NCBI RefSeq assembly: GCF_008254045.1
Contig: NZ_CP042425.1
Coordinates: forward strand, 2,604,001-2,668,000
Length of the DNA: 64,000 nucleotides
Source of the DNA: Limnoglobus roseus
Lineage (GTDB): Bacteria; Planctomycetota; Planctomycetia; Gemmatales; Gemmataceae
Direction of reading: 5' to 3'
Shown: positions 24,646 through 34,378 of the stretch, in pieces
Numbering within the stretch: position 1 is the stretch's first letter
How the letters are laid out: the number at the start of each line of letters is the position of its first letter
The notes under the pieces: generated by a model
The model's database searches: none
What the model saw: only the letters and a program-made list of their open reading frames with translations
What the model was told of the DNA's origin: nothing
Program-made: the position numbers and the translations under genes

Positions 24646-26861
24646 CGGGTCGGTTCCAGCAGGTCGTATTGGTCCAACACCTTCAACAGCTTCCGGCCGG
24701 TGTCGCGCCAGGTGAAGGTGCGGGCGCGGCTCGCGGCGGCTTCTCCGAAGGTCGCCGCCTCCGCCCGATCGCGGTAGACGCGGCGCATTTGCTCGACAAT
24801 CGCGGCGTCGTCCGGGTCGGCCCAGCGGCCGCGGTAGATGTCGTTGTTCGCCTCGACGAGCTTGTGCGGCACCGCGTACCCGACCGATTCGTCGAAGAAC
24901 TCGGTGAGGCCGCTGTAGTTCGCGGTGATGAGCGGCACGCCGCAGGCCATCGCTTCGAGCAGGTGGAAGCCGAACCCCTCGGCGAACGAAGCGTTCACGT
25001 AGGCGGTCAGCGAGCGGTTCCACCGTGCGAGGTCGGAGTACGGCAGGGCGGCCCGGACGATTTCGATTCGCGGATCGTCGTCGATCTCGAACGGCGGGCA
25101 GTTCGGCGTGATCTTCACGCGCAGCCGAACGTCGGCTTCCGTCGGGAACGCGGCCCGGAACAGATCGACAACCCGCCGGACGTTCTTCCGCAACCCGCCC
25201 GCACTGAGTGCCCCCGCGGTGCCGAAGATGCACAGCGAATCGCTTGGCCGACTCGGATGAAACACTAGCGGGTCGTAGCCGAGCGGCACGACTTCGATCG
25301 GCACGGTCACGCCGCTGACGCGGAAGCACTCGGCCCCCCACCGACTCGGCACGATGACCACGCGCGAGCGGTTCAGCACCGCCACTTCGGCCGCGTCGAG
25401 GCGGTCGCTCTCCCACATCGTGTACGCGGCCGTGCGGTCGTCGGGAGCGAAGCTTTTGAGGAGGAACGGCGGGGCGATCGCGAGTTGCGGTTGCGTCGTC
25501 CGCTTCACCTTCTTCGGCCGCAGGTCCGGCGGCAGCAGGTCGGGGAAGACGCCGGCCGCGTGGTGCTGTTGAACGTCCACGCCCGCGGACCGCAGGCCCT
25601 TGAGCATCGCGAACACGACGTAATCCCACCCGCTGATGCCGCGGATGCTGCCCGCGAGGACGAGCGACCGAGTAGCCGGCCGGGCCGGTCGCTTCGCGGC
25701 AACCGCTTCCCCCGTGTCGAGCGGGAAGAGTTGCGGTTCGTTCAGGCAGGCCGTTGACGTTTCGGGAATGAGCGAAGCCGCCCACCGCGTGACGCCGACA
25801 GCGGTCGTCGCGTTCAACTTCTCCATCGCGTTCTGCAAAAACGCTCGCGGCAGCAACGCAGCCGTGCCCCCGCCGGGAACGGGGCAGGTGACGCAATCCG
25901 CGTCCGCTTGCGCGAACCGCAGCAGGGCCGCCTCGGCGAGTTCCCAGTCGGGCGGCAGCACGAGCACGCGGTCCGATTCCAGCGATTCGAGCGCCCGGCT
26001 GACGGCTTGCGACAGTCCGCCGTCACCGCCCGGCCGCACGATGCGGATGCGCGAATCCCACGCGGTCAGCGAGAGCAACTTTTGCGAAACGGCGTCCGTC
26101 GGCCACGCGACGGCGAGTTCCCAGTGCGGGTAGACCTGCCGCAGCACGCTGAGGATGGCCTGCCGGGCGTGGTCGGCCCGCGTCAGGTCGGCCGGGATCA
26201 GCACGGCTACCGGAGTCGGCGTCGCGATCGCGTCGGCCTCGTGCTTCAGCTTCGCGATTTCGTCCGCGGACAAGGCCCGCCGCCGCCACCACATGGCCGA
26301 GACTTCGGCCGCCCTCTTCACTTCGATCCGCATCGTGCGGCTGTCCGGCAGGCCGCGCAACACCTTCCGCCCGAACTCGCGGAGCCGGCCCTGAGCGAGC
26401 AGTTTGCCGCCGCGCGAGACGACCGGCCAGAAGCAGTTGTAGGACTGCAACAGCTTCAACTTCAGCCGCACGGCCCGCGCGACGGTGCGAGCCTTCGAGG
26501 TTCGCCGAAGTTCGAACCGGGTGAGCGTGAACGGGCCGCCGACGTGTCGCAGCGTGAGTTCCAATCGGTGAACCGGCCGCGGCAGGCGGACAATCAGGTC
26601 TTCGCGCAGGTCGTGGTTCCACTCGAAGGCTTCGAGCTTCTCTCCGTCGGCGAACAGCTCGGCACGCTTGCGGATCGCCGGCCGCCCCGCGTTCGTCAGC
26701 GCCAACCGGAGGCGATACCAGCCCGCCGGCAGCGGGGCGTCTGTCGTGAAGCGGACGACGTGCCCGTGGGCGTGCCAGGTGTTCGGCGGCCCCTCCGCGA
26801 CGGGCGACAGGTCGGGACCGGGCACGAGGTCAAAGGCGGCAACAGCGGGACGGACCAGCAC
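24642..26861 (-). CDS. Large glycosyltransferase: GT2-like region plus C-terminal GT4 domain
   Basis: The 739-residue protein has a beta-rich N-terminal region (1 to ~150), a central degenerate GT2-like section (VAVLIPADLTRADHARQAIL, VLPPDWELAEAALL) without an obvious DxD, and a C-terminal GT-B domain with VVPLGYDPLVFHPS and EGFGFHLLEAMACGVPLIT, the GT4 donor-site signature. The start is GTG 26861 with AAGGAG eight bases upstream. It is the first gene of the minus-strand trio and shares ATGA with the next gene. The central region is probably an inactive GT2 remnant or an acceptor-binding module. Confidence 0.78.
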   Translation of the reverse strand: MLVRPAVAAFDLVPGPDLSPVAEGPPNTWHAHGHVVRFTTDAPLPAGWYRLRLALTNAGRPAIRKRAELFADGEKLEAFEWNHDLREDLIVRLPRPVHRLELTLRHVGGPFTLTRFELRRTSKARTVARAVRLKLKLLQSYNCFWPVVSRGGKLLAQGRLREFGRKVLRGLPDSRTMRIEVKRAAEVSAMWWRRRALSADEIAKLKHEADAIATPTPVAVLIPADLTRADHARQAILSVLRQVYPHWELAVAWPTDAVSQKLLSLTAWDSRIRIVRPGGDGGLSQAVSRALESLESDRVLVLPPDWELAEAALLRFAQADADCVTCPVPGGGTAALLPRAFLQNAMEKLNATTAVGVTRWAASLIPETSTACLNEPQLFPLDTGEAVAAKRPARPATRSLVLAGSIRGISGWDYVVFAMLKGLRSAGVDVQQHHAAGVFPDLLPPDLRPKKVKRTTQPQLAIAPPFLLKSFAPDDRTAAYTMWESDRLDAAEVAVLNRSRVVIVPSRWGAECFRVSGVTVPIEVVPLGYDPLVFHPSRPSDSLCIFGTAGALSAGGLRKNVRRVVDLFRAAFPTEADVRLRVKITPNCPPFEIDDDPRIEIVRAALPYSDLARWNRSLTAYVNASFAEGFGFHLLEAMACGVPLITANYSGLTEFFDESVGYAVPHKLVEANNDIYRGRWADPDDAAIVEQMRRVYRDRAEAATFGEAAASRARTFTWRDTGRKLLKVLDQYDLLEPTR

Positions 26862-26926
26862 GACGGCACTCCTTGCCGGGAATCGGTGTGATGGTCCGAA
26901 AGATCACGGGGCGGTGTCAAGAGCGA

Positions 26927-26965
26927 AAGCCGGGCGGCCAGCGCTTGTGGTCGGCCGCCCGGCTT
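26927..26965. promoter_or_regulatory. Hairpin in the divergent gap before eutB
   Basis: Thirteen-base arms at 26927-26939 and 26953-26965 pair perfectly with a 13-base loop. It lies between the GT4 start (26861, minus) and eutB (27010, plus). It could be a leader structure; a cobalamin riboswitch was considered and not supported. Confidence 0.4.
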
Positions 26966-27009
26966 GCTATCTTCTGCTAACGTAAGCCCCCATCCTCGAC
27001 GCCCGCCTC

Positions 27010-28404
27010 ATGGCATTCACGCACACCATCCGCGGCGAGCGGTTCGTCTTCCCGACGCTCGCCGACCTGTTGGCGAAGGCAAACGAGAAGAAGTCCGGCG
27101 ACGAACTCGCCGGCATCGCCGCCCGGTCCGAGCGCGAGCGGGTGGCCGCGAAACTCGCCCTCGCGGACGTGCCCCTCGCCGACATCGTGGCGACCCCCGT
27201 CATCCCGCCGGAGCAGGACGACGTTTCGCGACTGATCCTCGACTCCCACGACCGCGAAGCGTTCCGCGAGATCGCCCCGTTGACCGTCGGCGAGTTCCGG
27301 GAACTGTTGCTCGACGGCGCGACCGACCTTCGGGGCATTGGCCGCGCGATCACACCCGAGGTGGCCGCCGCCGTCACGAAGTTGATGGCGAACAAGGAAC
27401 TCATCGCGGTTGCTGCCCGCATCCGCAACGTCACCCGCTGCCGGAACACGGTCGGCGAGCGTGGCGTGCTGAGCATCCGCGTGCAGCCGAACCACCCGAC
27501 CGACGACTTGACCGGCATCCTCGTCTCAGCCCTCGACGGCCTGATGTACGGCTGTGGCGACGCCATGATCGGCGTGAACCCCGCGAACGACTCGGTCGAA
27601 TCGACGGCCGCGGTGCTCGGCGGGCTAGACCGGCTCATCACGAAACTCGGCGTGCCGACGCAGGCGTGCTGTCTGGCCCACGTCACGACCCAACTTGCGG
27701 CCCTCGACCGCGGTTCGCCCGTCGATCTGCTGTTCCAGTCCATCGGCGGCACGCAGGCCACGAACGCCAGCTTCGGTGTCAGCCTACCGTTGCTCCGCGA
27801 AGGCCGGGAGCGTGTCCTCGAATCGCATCGGCAGCGCGACGTGCCTTGGGCTGGCGATCAGGTGATGTACCTGGAGACGGGGCAGGGCAGTGCCCTCTCG
27901 GCCGACGCCCACCACGGCGTCGATCAGCTCACGATCGAGGCGCGGGCCTACGCCGTGGCCCGGTCGCTCGACCCGTTCCTCGTCAACAGTGTGGTCGGGT
28001 TCATCGGCCCCGAATATCTCGCCGACGAGCGGCAGATCGTCCGGGCCGGGTTGGAAGACCACTTCGTGGGCAAACTGCTCGGCCTGCCGATGGGCGTGGA
28101 CGTGTGCTACACCAACCACGTGGACGCCGATCAGAACTCGGCCGACAACCTGATGGTGTTGCTCGCCGCGGCCGGGTGCAACTACTTCATGGGCGTGCCG
28201 TGCGGCGACGACGTGATGCTGAACTACCAGTCCACGAGCTACCACGACGCGGCGACGGTCCGCGAACTGTTCGGCCTGTCCCCCGCCCCGGAGTTTCTGA
28301 CCTGGCTGGAAGCCCGCGGGATCTTTAAGAATGCTCGTCTCTCCCCGCTCTCCGACGACCGGCCCGCCCTGGCGGGCCACCTCCAACACCTCCTGACCGG
28401 CTGA
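27010..28404 (+). CDS. eutB: Ethanolamine ammonia-lyase large subunit EutB
   Basis: The 464-residue protein matches EutB in length and sequence: VLGGLDRLITKLGVPTQACC, FQSIGGTQATNASFG (substrate-binding loop region) and VMYLETGQGSALSADAHHG, with VDVCYTNHVDADQNSADNL near the end. With EutC it forms the adenosylcobalamin-dependent lyase that splits ethanolamine into acetaldehyde and ammonia in the cytosol. The operon order here is eutB, permease, eutC. It lacks the shell genes of the enterobacterial eut operon, so this is the simple, non-compartment form. Confidence 0.95.
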   Translation: MAFTHTIRGERFVFPTLADLLAKANEKKSGDELAGIAARSERERVAAKLALADVPLADIVATPVIPPEQDDVSRLILDSHDREAFREIAPLTVGEFRELLLDGATDLRGIGRAITPEVAAAVTKLMANKELIAVAARIRNVTRCRNTVGERGVLSIRVQPNHPTDDLTGILVSALDGLMYGCGDAMIGVNPANDSVESTAAVLGGLDRLITKLGVPTQACCLAHVTTQLAALDRGSPVDLLFQSIGGTQATNASFGVSLPLLREGRERVLESHRQRDVPWAGDQVMYLETGQGSALSADAHHGVDQLTIEARAYAVARSLDPFLVNSVVGFIGPEYLADERQIVRAGLEDHFVGKLLGLPMGVDVCYTNHVDADQNSADNLMVLLAAAGCNYFMGVPCGDDVMLNYQSTSYHDAATVRELFGLSPAPEFLTWLEARGIFKNARLSPLSDDRPALAGHLQHLLTG

Positions 28405-28415
28405 CGGGGACGCGC

Positions 28416-29936
28416 ATGAGTGCCGAATCCGACGACGTGCGAACGCTCCACAAGATGGGCTACGCCCAGGAACTGTCCCGCTGCCTGAACGGGTTCTCGA
28501 ACTTCGCGATCTCGCTGTCGATCATCTGCATCCTGGCCGGCGGGATCACGTCGTTCCACGTCGGGTACTGCTCCGTCGGCGGGGCCGCCATCGGCCTCGG
28601 CTGGCCGCTGGTGTGCCTGTTCTCGTTGTGCGTCGCGGCCACGATGGGGCAAATTGCGTCTGCCTTCCCGACGGCTGGCGGCCTGTACCACTGGGCGGCG
28701 ATTCTCGGCGGCCGCGGCTGGGGCTGGGGCACGGCGTGCTTCAACCTCCTCGGCCTCGTGACGGTCCTCGCCGCGATCAACGTCGGCACGGTGGAATTTG
28801 GTTTCGCGGCCTTCTCGCCGGCGTTCGAACTCGACGCGGCCACGAAACTGGTCGTTGTCGTCGTAATGACCGCGACGCAGGCGTTGGTCAACCACCTCGG
28901 CATCCGCGTGACGCGGGTGCTGACCGATTTCAGTGGCTACTGGATTGTGCTGGTGTCGATCGTGCTGACCGTCAGCCTCCTGGCGACGGCCCCGTCCTTC
29001 GACCTGTCGCGGCTGTGGACGTTCACGAATTTCAGCGGCACGCCGACGGGCGGCGACCCCGTTTGGCCGCCGACGCAATCGCTGACGTGGCTGTTCGCCC
29101 TCGGTTTCCTGCTGCCCGCGTACACGGTGACGGGGTTCGACGCCTCGGCCCATGCGGCAGAGGAAACAGTCGATGCCTCGCGGAACGTGCCGAAGGGGAT
29201 CGTTCGGTCGGTGCTGGTGTCCGGGGCGTTCGGATGGCTGATGCTGGCTGCGATCGTGTTGTCAATGCGCGAACCGGCGGCGGCCGCCGAGCGCGGCAGT
29301 CGGATCGTGCCGCTGGCAATTGGCGATGCCCTCCCGGGAACGCTCACGACCCTCTTGCTCGGCGGCATTGCCGTCGCGCAATACCTGTGCGGGCTGGCTA
29401 CGATCACCTCCGCGTCGCGGGTGGCGTTCGCCTTCGCCCGCGATGGCGGCCTGCCGGCGTCGAAGTGGGTCCGCCGCGTCTCGCCGCGGTTCCGCACGCC
29501 GGCATTCGCCATCTGGCTTGTGGCAGGGGCGTCCGTGCTGTTCACCGTCTACTCGCCCGTCTACTCGACGATCACTGCCGTGTGCGTGATCTTCCTGTAC
29601 ATCTCCTACGTGCTCCCGACCGTGATCGGCCTCTTCGCCTACGGCCGGTGGTGGACGGAGATGGGGCCGTGGACGCTCGGCGCGTGGTTCCGGCCGCTGG
29701 CGGTCGTGAGCGCTCTCGGGTGCGTCGGGTTGATCGTCATTGGGATGCAACCACCCAACGACAAGGCCGTGATCGTCGTCGGCGTCACGACCGCAGCACT
29801 GGCCGGGTTCTGGTTCGCGGCCGCGCGATCGAAATTCCCCGGCCCGCCGCACGGCGTGATGACGATGCAACAGCGGGAGGCCATCCGCCACGCGGAAGAG
29901 GTCGTTCACGAGCCGTCGGTGGAGGCTCCGGCGTGA
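28416..29936 (+). CDS. APC-superfamily amino acid/ethanolamine permease
   Basis: The 506-residue protein has about twelve membrane helices and the APC opening LSRCLNGFSNFAISLSIICIL followed by GGITSFHVGYCSVGG. AATMGQIASAFPTAGGLYHW and GFDASAHAAEET match the amino acid/GABA permease (TIGR00907-like) subgroup, to which several ethanolamine permeases belong. It lies 11 bases after eutB and overlaps eutC (GTGA), so ethanolamine is the most likely substrate; this rests on context. Confidence 0.85.
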   Translation: MSAESDDVRTLHKMGYAQELSRCLNGFSNFAISLSIICILAGGITSFHVGYCSVGGAAIGLGWPLVCLFSLCVAATMGQIASAFPTAGGLYHWAAILGGRGWGWGTACFNLLGLVTVLAAINVGTVEFGFAAFSPAFELDAATKLVVVVVMTATQALVNHLGIRVTRVLTDFSGYWIVLVSIVLTVSLLATAPSFDLSRLWTFTNFSGTPTGGDPVWPPTQSLTWLFALGFLLPAYTVTGFDASAHAAEETVDASRNVPKGIVRSVLVSGAFGWLMLAAIVLSMREPAAAAERGSRIVPLAIGDALPGTLTTLLLGGIAVAQYLCGLATITSASRVAFAFARDGGLPASKWVRRVSPRFRTPAFAIWLVAGASVLFTVYSPVYSTITAVCVIFLYISYVLPTVIGLFAYGRWWTEMGPWTLGAWFRPLAVVSALGCVGLIVIGMQPPNDKAVIVVGVTTAALAGFWFAAARSKFPGPPHGVMTMQQREAIRHAEEVVHEPSVEAPA

Positions 29937-30709
29937 GTGACACCGCCCTGTCACCCGACGACCCACTGCGGCAAGCGTTGGACCGAACGCCGGCCCGCGT
30001 CCTCGTCGGCCGCGCGGGAACGGGTTACCGGACGGCGACGTGGCTAAAGCTCCGCGAAGACCACGCGGCGGCCCGTGATGCCGTCGAGGAAGAGTTAGAC
30101 CTGCCCCGCGCCTTCCGCCCGGAGCAGATCGCTGCCCACGGCTTGTTCGCCGTGACGACGCTGGCGAGATCGAAGGGGGAACACCTGATGCGGCCGGACT
30201 TGGGCCGGCGGTTCGACGCCGCGTCCCGCGAGCGGATTCAAGCATCCTGCCCGGCCGGGTGCCAGTTTCAGGTCGCCATCGGAGACGGCCTGTCGGCCCT
30301 CGCCGCGGCCGCCCACGCCCCGGCGTTGCTCGACGAACTCTCTGCGAGGGCCGGGGAGCGGGACTGGTCGTTCGGCCGGCCGTTCGCCGTCCGCCACTGC
30401 CGGGTCGGGGTCGTGAACGACATCGGTGAGTTGCTCCAACCCCGGGTCGTCGTCCTGCTGATCGGCGAACGGCCGGGTTTGGCGACGGCCGAAAGCCTGT
30501 CGGCGTACCTGGCCTTCCAACCGCGGTGCGGGCAGACGGACGCCGACCGGAACTTGATCTCGAATATTCACGCGAACGGCGTGCGTGTGCCGGCCGCGGC
30601 CGCCCGCATCATCGACCTCGCGGCCCTGTTCGTGGCACTCGGCCGCAGCGGTGTGACCGTCAAGGAACAGCCAGCGGCACCGCAAAGCCTCCGCGACGGG
30701 CCGGAGTGA
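29933..30709 (+). CDS. eutC: Ethanolamine ammonia-lyase small subunit EutC
   Basis: The 258-residue protein starts at GTG 29933, overlapping the permease stop as GTGA. It contains RVLVGRAGTGYRTATWLKLREDHAAARDAV, VAIGDGLSALAAAAHAP and the end-motif QPRCGQTDADRNLISNIHANG, all conserved in EutC. It holds part of the cobalamin-binding surface of the lyase. Confidence 0.94.
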   Translation: MSDTALSPDDPLRQALDRTPARVLVGRAGTGYRTATWLKLREDHAAARDAVEEELDLPRAFRPEQIAAHGLFAVTTLARSKGEHLMRPDLGRRFDAASRERIQASCPAGCQFQVAIGDGLSALAAAAHAPALLDELSARAGERDWSFGRPFAVRHCRVGVVNDIGELLQPRVVVLLIGERPGLATAESLSAYLAFQPRCGQTDADRNLISNIHANGVRVPAAAARIIDLAALFVALGRSGVTVKEQPAAPQSLRDGPE

Positions 30710-30771
30710 TGGAACAAAACCTTCGGTCGTGCCCGTCACCATTCGGCGGTCGGCTCATATAAACTGACGGC

Positions 30772-31380
30772 ATGAACATCGGCATCTTCGGCGGAACTTT
30801 CGACCCCGTCCACCACGGCCACCTCATCCTCGCGGAACGCTGCCGGGCCGACGCGGGGCTGGACGAAGTCTGGTTCCTACCCAGCTACAAGCCGCCGCAC
30901 AAAGTCGGCCGGCCGATCACGCGGTTCGAACACCGCTGCGACATGATCGCGCTCGCCACCACCGGCCAGCCACTCTTCCGCGTGGAAGCGATCGAGAAGG
31001 AACTGCCGCCGCCGAGCTTCACGGCCAACACGCTCGCCGAACTCCGCGTGCGGCACCCGGAGCACGCCTTCCACCTCATCGTCGGGGCCGACTGTTTGCC
31101 CGACCTGGCCCAATGGCACGAACCGCGGCGGGTGCTGGAACAAGCCTCGCTCGTGGTCGTCCCGCGACCCGGCACGCCTTTGTGGACCCGCGAGCAACTG
31201 GCGGCGTCGCTCGGGATGCCGCCCGCGGACGTGCGGTTGACGGTGGTGGAATGTCCGCTGATGGAGATTTCCAGCCGCGACATCCGCACCCGCGTCGCGG
31301 CTGCACAAACGATCCGCTTCCTACTGCCGCGGAGCGTCGAGGAGTTCATCCGCGAGCGGAAGCTGTACGCGCATGAGTAG
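30772..31380 (+). CDS. nadD: Nicotinate-nucleotide adenylyltransferase
   Basis: The 202-residue protein starts MNIGIFGGTFDPVHHGHL, with the nucleotidyltransferase motif GTFDPVHHGH, then PSYKPPHK and the late motif ISSRDIRTRV (SxxDIR, ATP binding). It adenylylates nicotinate mononucleotide in NAD synthesis. It is of normal length and starts 62 bases after eutC. It precedes a histidine kinase gene by 10 bases. Confidence 0.95.
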   Translation: MNIGIFGGTFDPVHHGHLILAERCRADAGLDEVWFLPSYKPPHKVGRPITRFEHRCDMIALATTGQPLFRVEAIEKELPPPSFTANTLAELRVRHPEHAFHLIVGADCLPDLAQWHEPRRVLEQASLVVVPRPGTPLWTREQLAASLGMPPADVRLTVVECPLMEISSRDIRTRVAAAQTIRFLLPRSVEEFIRERKLYAHE

Positions 31381-31389
31381 GGTCACGCC

Positions 31390-33018
31390 ATGTCGCAACT
31401 CATCGTCATCGCCGGCGTGGACCAGGGGAAGAAGTTCTTCCTGAAGGAACTCACCGTCGTCGTCGGCCGGCACTCCACGAACCCGGTCGCCCTCACCGAC
31501 AACCGCGTCTCGCGGAAGCACTTCGAGTTGCGGGCCACGCCGACCGGGTACGCCCTCGCCGACCTCGGCAGCGGCAACGGCACGCGGGTCAACGGGCAGA
31601 TCGTGCAGATGGCCGAACTCCGGTCCGGTGACCGCATCCACCTCGGCGACACGACTCTCCTGTTCACCACCGACGGCTCGACTGGGTCGGCCGCCATCCG
31701 CCTGACGCCGGAACTCGATTCGGGCGTCCTCTCCGGCATCGTCCGCCGCGTGCCCGTTGACGCCGGCAGCGTGCTGCTCAAAGACCCCACCCAGGCGAAC
31801 ACCGCGTGGCTGCGAACGCGGCTGTCGAACCTCGCCGTGATGTACGAGGCGGCGAACGCCGTCAGCCAGATCCTCGACGTGGACGAACTCCTCGGCCGCA
31901 TCATGGAACTCGTGCTGCGAACGTCCGACGCCGATCAGGGCTGCTTCCTGGTGAAAGACGTCGAAACCGGCGCGCTGATGCCGAAGGCGGTGAAGACCCG
32001 TGGCCGCGACAAGGCCGATCTGACGGTGAGCCGCACGATCGTCGATTACGTCTTGAAGGAGCAGACGGGCATCTTGATCGCGAATGCGGCCGGCGACGAG
32101 CGGTTCCGCGAGGGCGCGAGCATCGTCAAGCACCGGCTGCGCGAGGTCATCTGCGTGCCGATGCGCGGCCGGCACGAGACGGTCGGCGTGCTGTTCCTCG
32201 ACACGCAATCCGGCACCGACGCGGCCCGCTTCACCGAGGATCATTTGCACCTCGCCATCGCGATCGCCCACCAGGCGGGGCTGGCGATCGAGGAGACGCG
32301 GTACTACCAGGCGATGGTGAACGCCGAGCGACTGGCGGCCGTCGGGCAGACGATCGCCGGGATGTCGCACCACATCAAGAACATCATGCAGGGCGTCCGC
32401 TTCGGCAGCGACATGGTCCGCACCGCCCTGGCCGAGAACGACCGCGAGTTGCTGACGAAGGGCTGGGGCCTCGTCGAACGGAATCAGGCCCGCATCGACG
32501 ACCTGATCCTCGACATGCTCAGCTTCTCGAAGGAGCGCGACCCGATCATCGAGCCGACGAACCTCGTGGACCTGATCGCGGACGTGCTCGACGTGGTCCG
32601 CGGCCGGGCGAAGGAGAAGAAGGTCACGCTCGAATACCGGCCGCCGGCCGACTTCCCCGTGGTGCCGTGCGACGCGGACGGCGTTCACCGGGCACTCTTG
32701 AACCTCGTCAGCAACGCCATCGACGCCCTCGAAGACCGCGACGCGGCGACGGTCACGGTTGAGCTATACAAGGCCGCCGACGGCCAGAGCATCGGCATCG
32801 ACGTGCGCGACAACGGCCCCGGCATCCCGGTCGACATGTTCGAGGAAATCTTCAAGCCGTTCATTAGCACGAAGGGCAACCGGGGCACCGGCCTCGGGCT
32901 GCCGGTGAGCCGAAAGACTGTGCAGGAACAGGGCGGCGAACTGACCCTGACGAGCGAAGAAGGCCAGGGTTGTTGCTTCACGATCCGCCTGCCAATGACG
33001 CAACCGACGACGGCGTGA
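31390..33018 (+). CDS. FHA-GAF sensor histidine kinase
   Basis: The 542-residue soluble protein has an N-terminal FHA domain (VVGRHSTNPVALTDNRVSRKH, GSGNGTRVNG; residues ~18-95), a GAF domain (~145-300, with EVICVPMRGRHETVGVLFLD), a HisKA dimerisation helix with the phospho-acceptor in MSHHIKNIMQG (~324-334) and a HATPase_c domain (NLVSNAIDALED, VRDNGPGIP, GTGLGLPVSRK). FHA domains bind phosphothreonine, so this kinase may read the output of Ser/Thr kinases. No response regulator is adjacent, so its partner is elsewhere. No membrane segment is seen. Confidence 0.92.
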   Translation: MSQLIVIAGVDQGKKFFLKELTVVVGRHSTNPVALTDNRVSRKHFELRATPTGYALADLGSGNGTRVNGQIVQMAELRSGDRIHLGDTTLLFTTDGSTGSAAIRLTPELDSGVLSGIVRRVPVDAGSVLLKDPTQANTAWLRTRLSNLAVMYEAANAVSQILDVDELLGRIMELVLRTSDADQGCFLVKDVETGALMPKAVKTRGRDKADLTVSRTIVDYVLKEQTGILIANAAGDERFREGASIVKHRLREVICVPMRGRHETVGVLFLDTQSGTDAARFTEDHLHLAIAIAHQAGLAIEETRYYQAMVNAERLAAVGQTIAGMSHHIKNIMQGVRFGSDMVRTALAENDRELLTKGWGLVERNQARIDDLILDMLSFSKERDPIIEPTNLVDLIADVLDVVRGRAKEKKVTLEYRPPADFPVVPCDADGVHRALLNLVSNAIDALEDRDAATVTVELYKAADGQSIGIDVRDNGPGIPVDMFEEIFKPFISTKGNRGTGLGLPVSRKTVQEQGGELTLTSEEGQGCCFTIRLPMTQPTTA

Positions 33019-33179
33019 GGATTTTTTCCGCCGTATCTCCCGCTCCTTTCAGGCGATGCCGCGGAGTTCGAATTTCGTTGTTGCCCCGCGCCGGAATCGC
33101 CCCTAAGATTGGCCCACCCAAGGAAGGGGCGAACGGCACGGAAGCCACTTTTTCACTCACCTCTTTCCGGTTGCACGCT

Positions 33180-34364
33180 ATGCCGGTCGAGCCTCCCACC
33201 GGCTCGAAACAGGACGTTTCTGACGGATTTTCTCCCGTCCTTCGCGACCACCTGAAACTCGCCCTTGTGCCTGGACTCGGCCCAAAATTGACGGCCGCCT
33301 TGCTCGAACACTTCGGCTCGCCCGCCGCCGCGTTGAAGGCCACCTACTTGCAACTCCTCGCCATCCCGCTCATCGGCGACAAACTCGCCCGCTCCTTCAG
33401 CGAATCGTTCCGGACCGTGGACGTTGGTCCGGAATCGGAACTATTAGTGAAGCACGGCGTTCGGCCGGTCGTCCTGGGCGAAGCCGACTACCCGACGCGG
33501 CTGACCACACTCGTCGGGCCGCCGGGCTTGCTCTACCTTCGCGGCACGCTGACCGCCGCCGACGCGAACGCGGTGGGCATCGTCGGCTCGCGGGCGTGTA
33601 CCGCCTACGGCAAGCGCATCGCCGAGCGCATCGCGGCAGGGTTGGCGCGGGCCGGCTGGACGGTCATTTCCGGGTTGGCCCGCGGCATCGACGGGGCCGC
33701 CCACCGCGGCGCGCTCGACGCCGGCGGGCGGACGATCGCCGTCCTCGCCGGTGGGCTGGCGAAAATCTACCCGCCGGAACACACGAGCTTGGCCGACGAC
33801 GTGGCGAAACAGGGCTGCCTCGTTTCCGAGACGCCGATGACGGTCGCGCCGCTACCGGGGATGTTCCCCGCCCGCAACCGCATTATCAGCGGCCTGTCGC
33901 GTGCCGTCGTCGTGGTCGAGGCGAACGTCAAGAGCGGTGCGCTGATCACCGTCGATCACGCGGCCGAACAGGGGCGGGAAGTCTTCGTTGTGCCGGGGCC
34001 GGTGGACAGTCCCGCGAGTGCCGGGTGCCTGGAGTTGATCCGCAAGGGGGCGAAGTTGGTCCGCGACGCGGACGACATTCTCGAAGACCTCCGCGGCATC
34101 GCCCCGCCCGACGCGGCCCCGCCCCGACGCCCGGCCGCGGCCAACCCGACGCCGAGTTTGTTCGAGCCGCCGATGGTTCCGGCCGGCCTTGATGCCGTGC
34201 AGCAAAAAATCTGGGACGCCCTCGACGGTACGCCGAAGCACGCCGACGAACTCTCCCGCCTGACGGGCGCGGCAATTAGCCAACTCACATCGTCGTTAAT
34301 GCAATTAGAATTGAAGAAACTGATCCGCCGCCTACCGGGCAACCAGTACGAACGGCGACGGTAA
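33180..34364 (+). CDS. dprA: DNA processing protein DprA/Smf
   Basis: From ATG 33180 the protein has 394 residues: an N-terminal helix-hairpin-helix/SAM-like region (LALVPGLGPKLTAALLEHFG), the Rossmann-like DprA core (GSRACTAYGKRIAERI, SGLARGIDGAAH, FPARNRIISGLS, KSGALITVDHAAEQGREVFVVPG) and a C-terminal winged helix (about 330-390). DprA loads RecA on incoming single-stranded DNA during transformation. The longer frame to 32970 overlaps the kinase gene and lacks conserved sequence. It is followed by a phosphoesterase gene after 14 bases. Confidence 0.95.
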   Translation: MPVEPPTGSKQDVSDGFSPVLRDHLKLALVPGLGPKLTAALLEHFGSPAAALKATYLQLLAIPLIGDKLARSFSESFRTVDVGPESELLVKHGVRPVVLGEADYPTRLTTLVGPPGLLYLRGTLTAADANAVGIVGSRACTAYGKRIAERIAAGLARAGWTVISGLARGIDGAAHRGALDAGGRTIAVLAGGLAKIYPPEHTSLADDVAKQGCLVSETPMTVAPLPGMFPARNRIISGLSRAVVVVEANVKSGALITVDHAAEQGREVFVVPGPVDSPASAGCLELIRKGAKLVRDADDILEDLRGIAPPDAAPPRRPAAANPTPSLFEPPMVPAGLDAVQQKIWDALDGTPKHADELSRLTGAAISQLTSSLMQLELKKLIRRLPGNQYERRR

Positions 34365-34378
34365 TTGCGGAGACGTTC

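Noticed and set aside
26862-27009. Possible cobalamin riboswitch upstream of eutB
   Set aside because: The gap is too short for the usual element and no conserved B12-box-like sequence was seen; only a simple hairpin is present.
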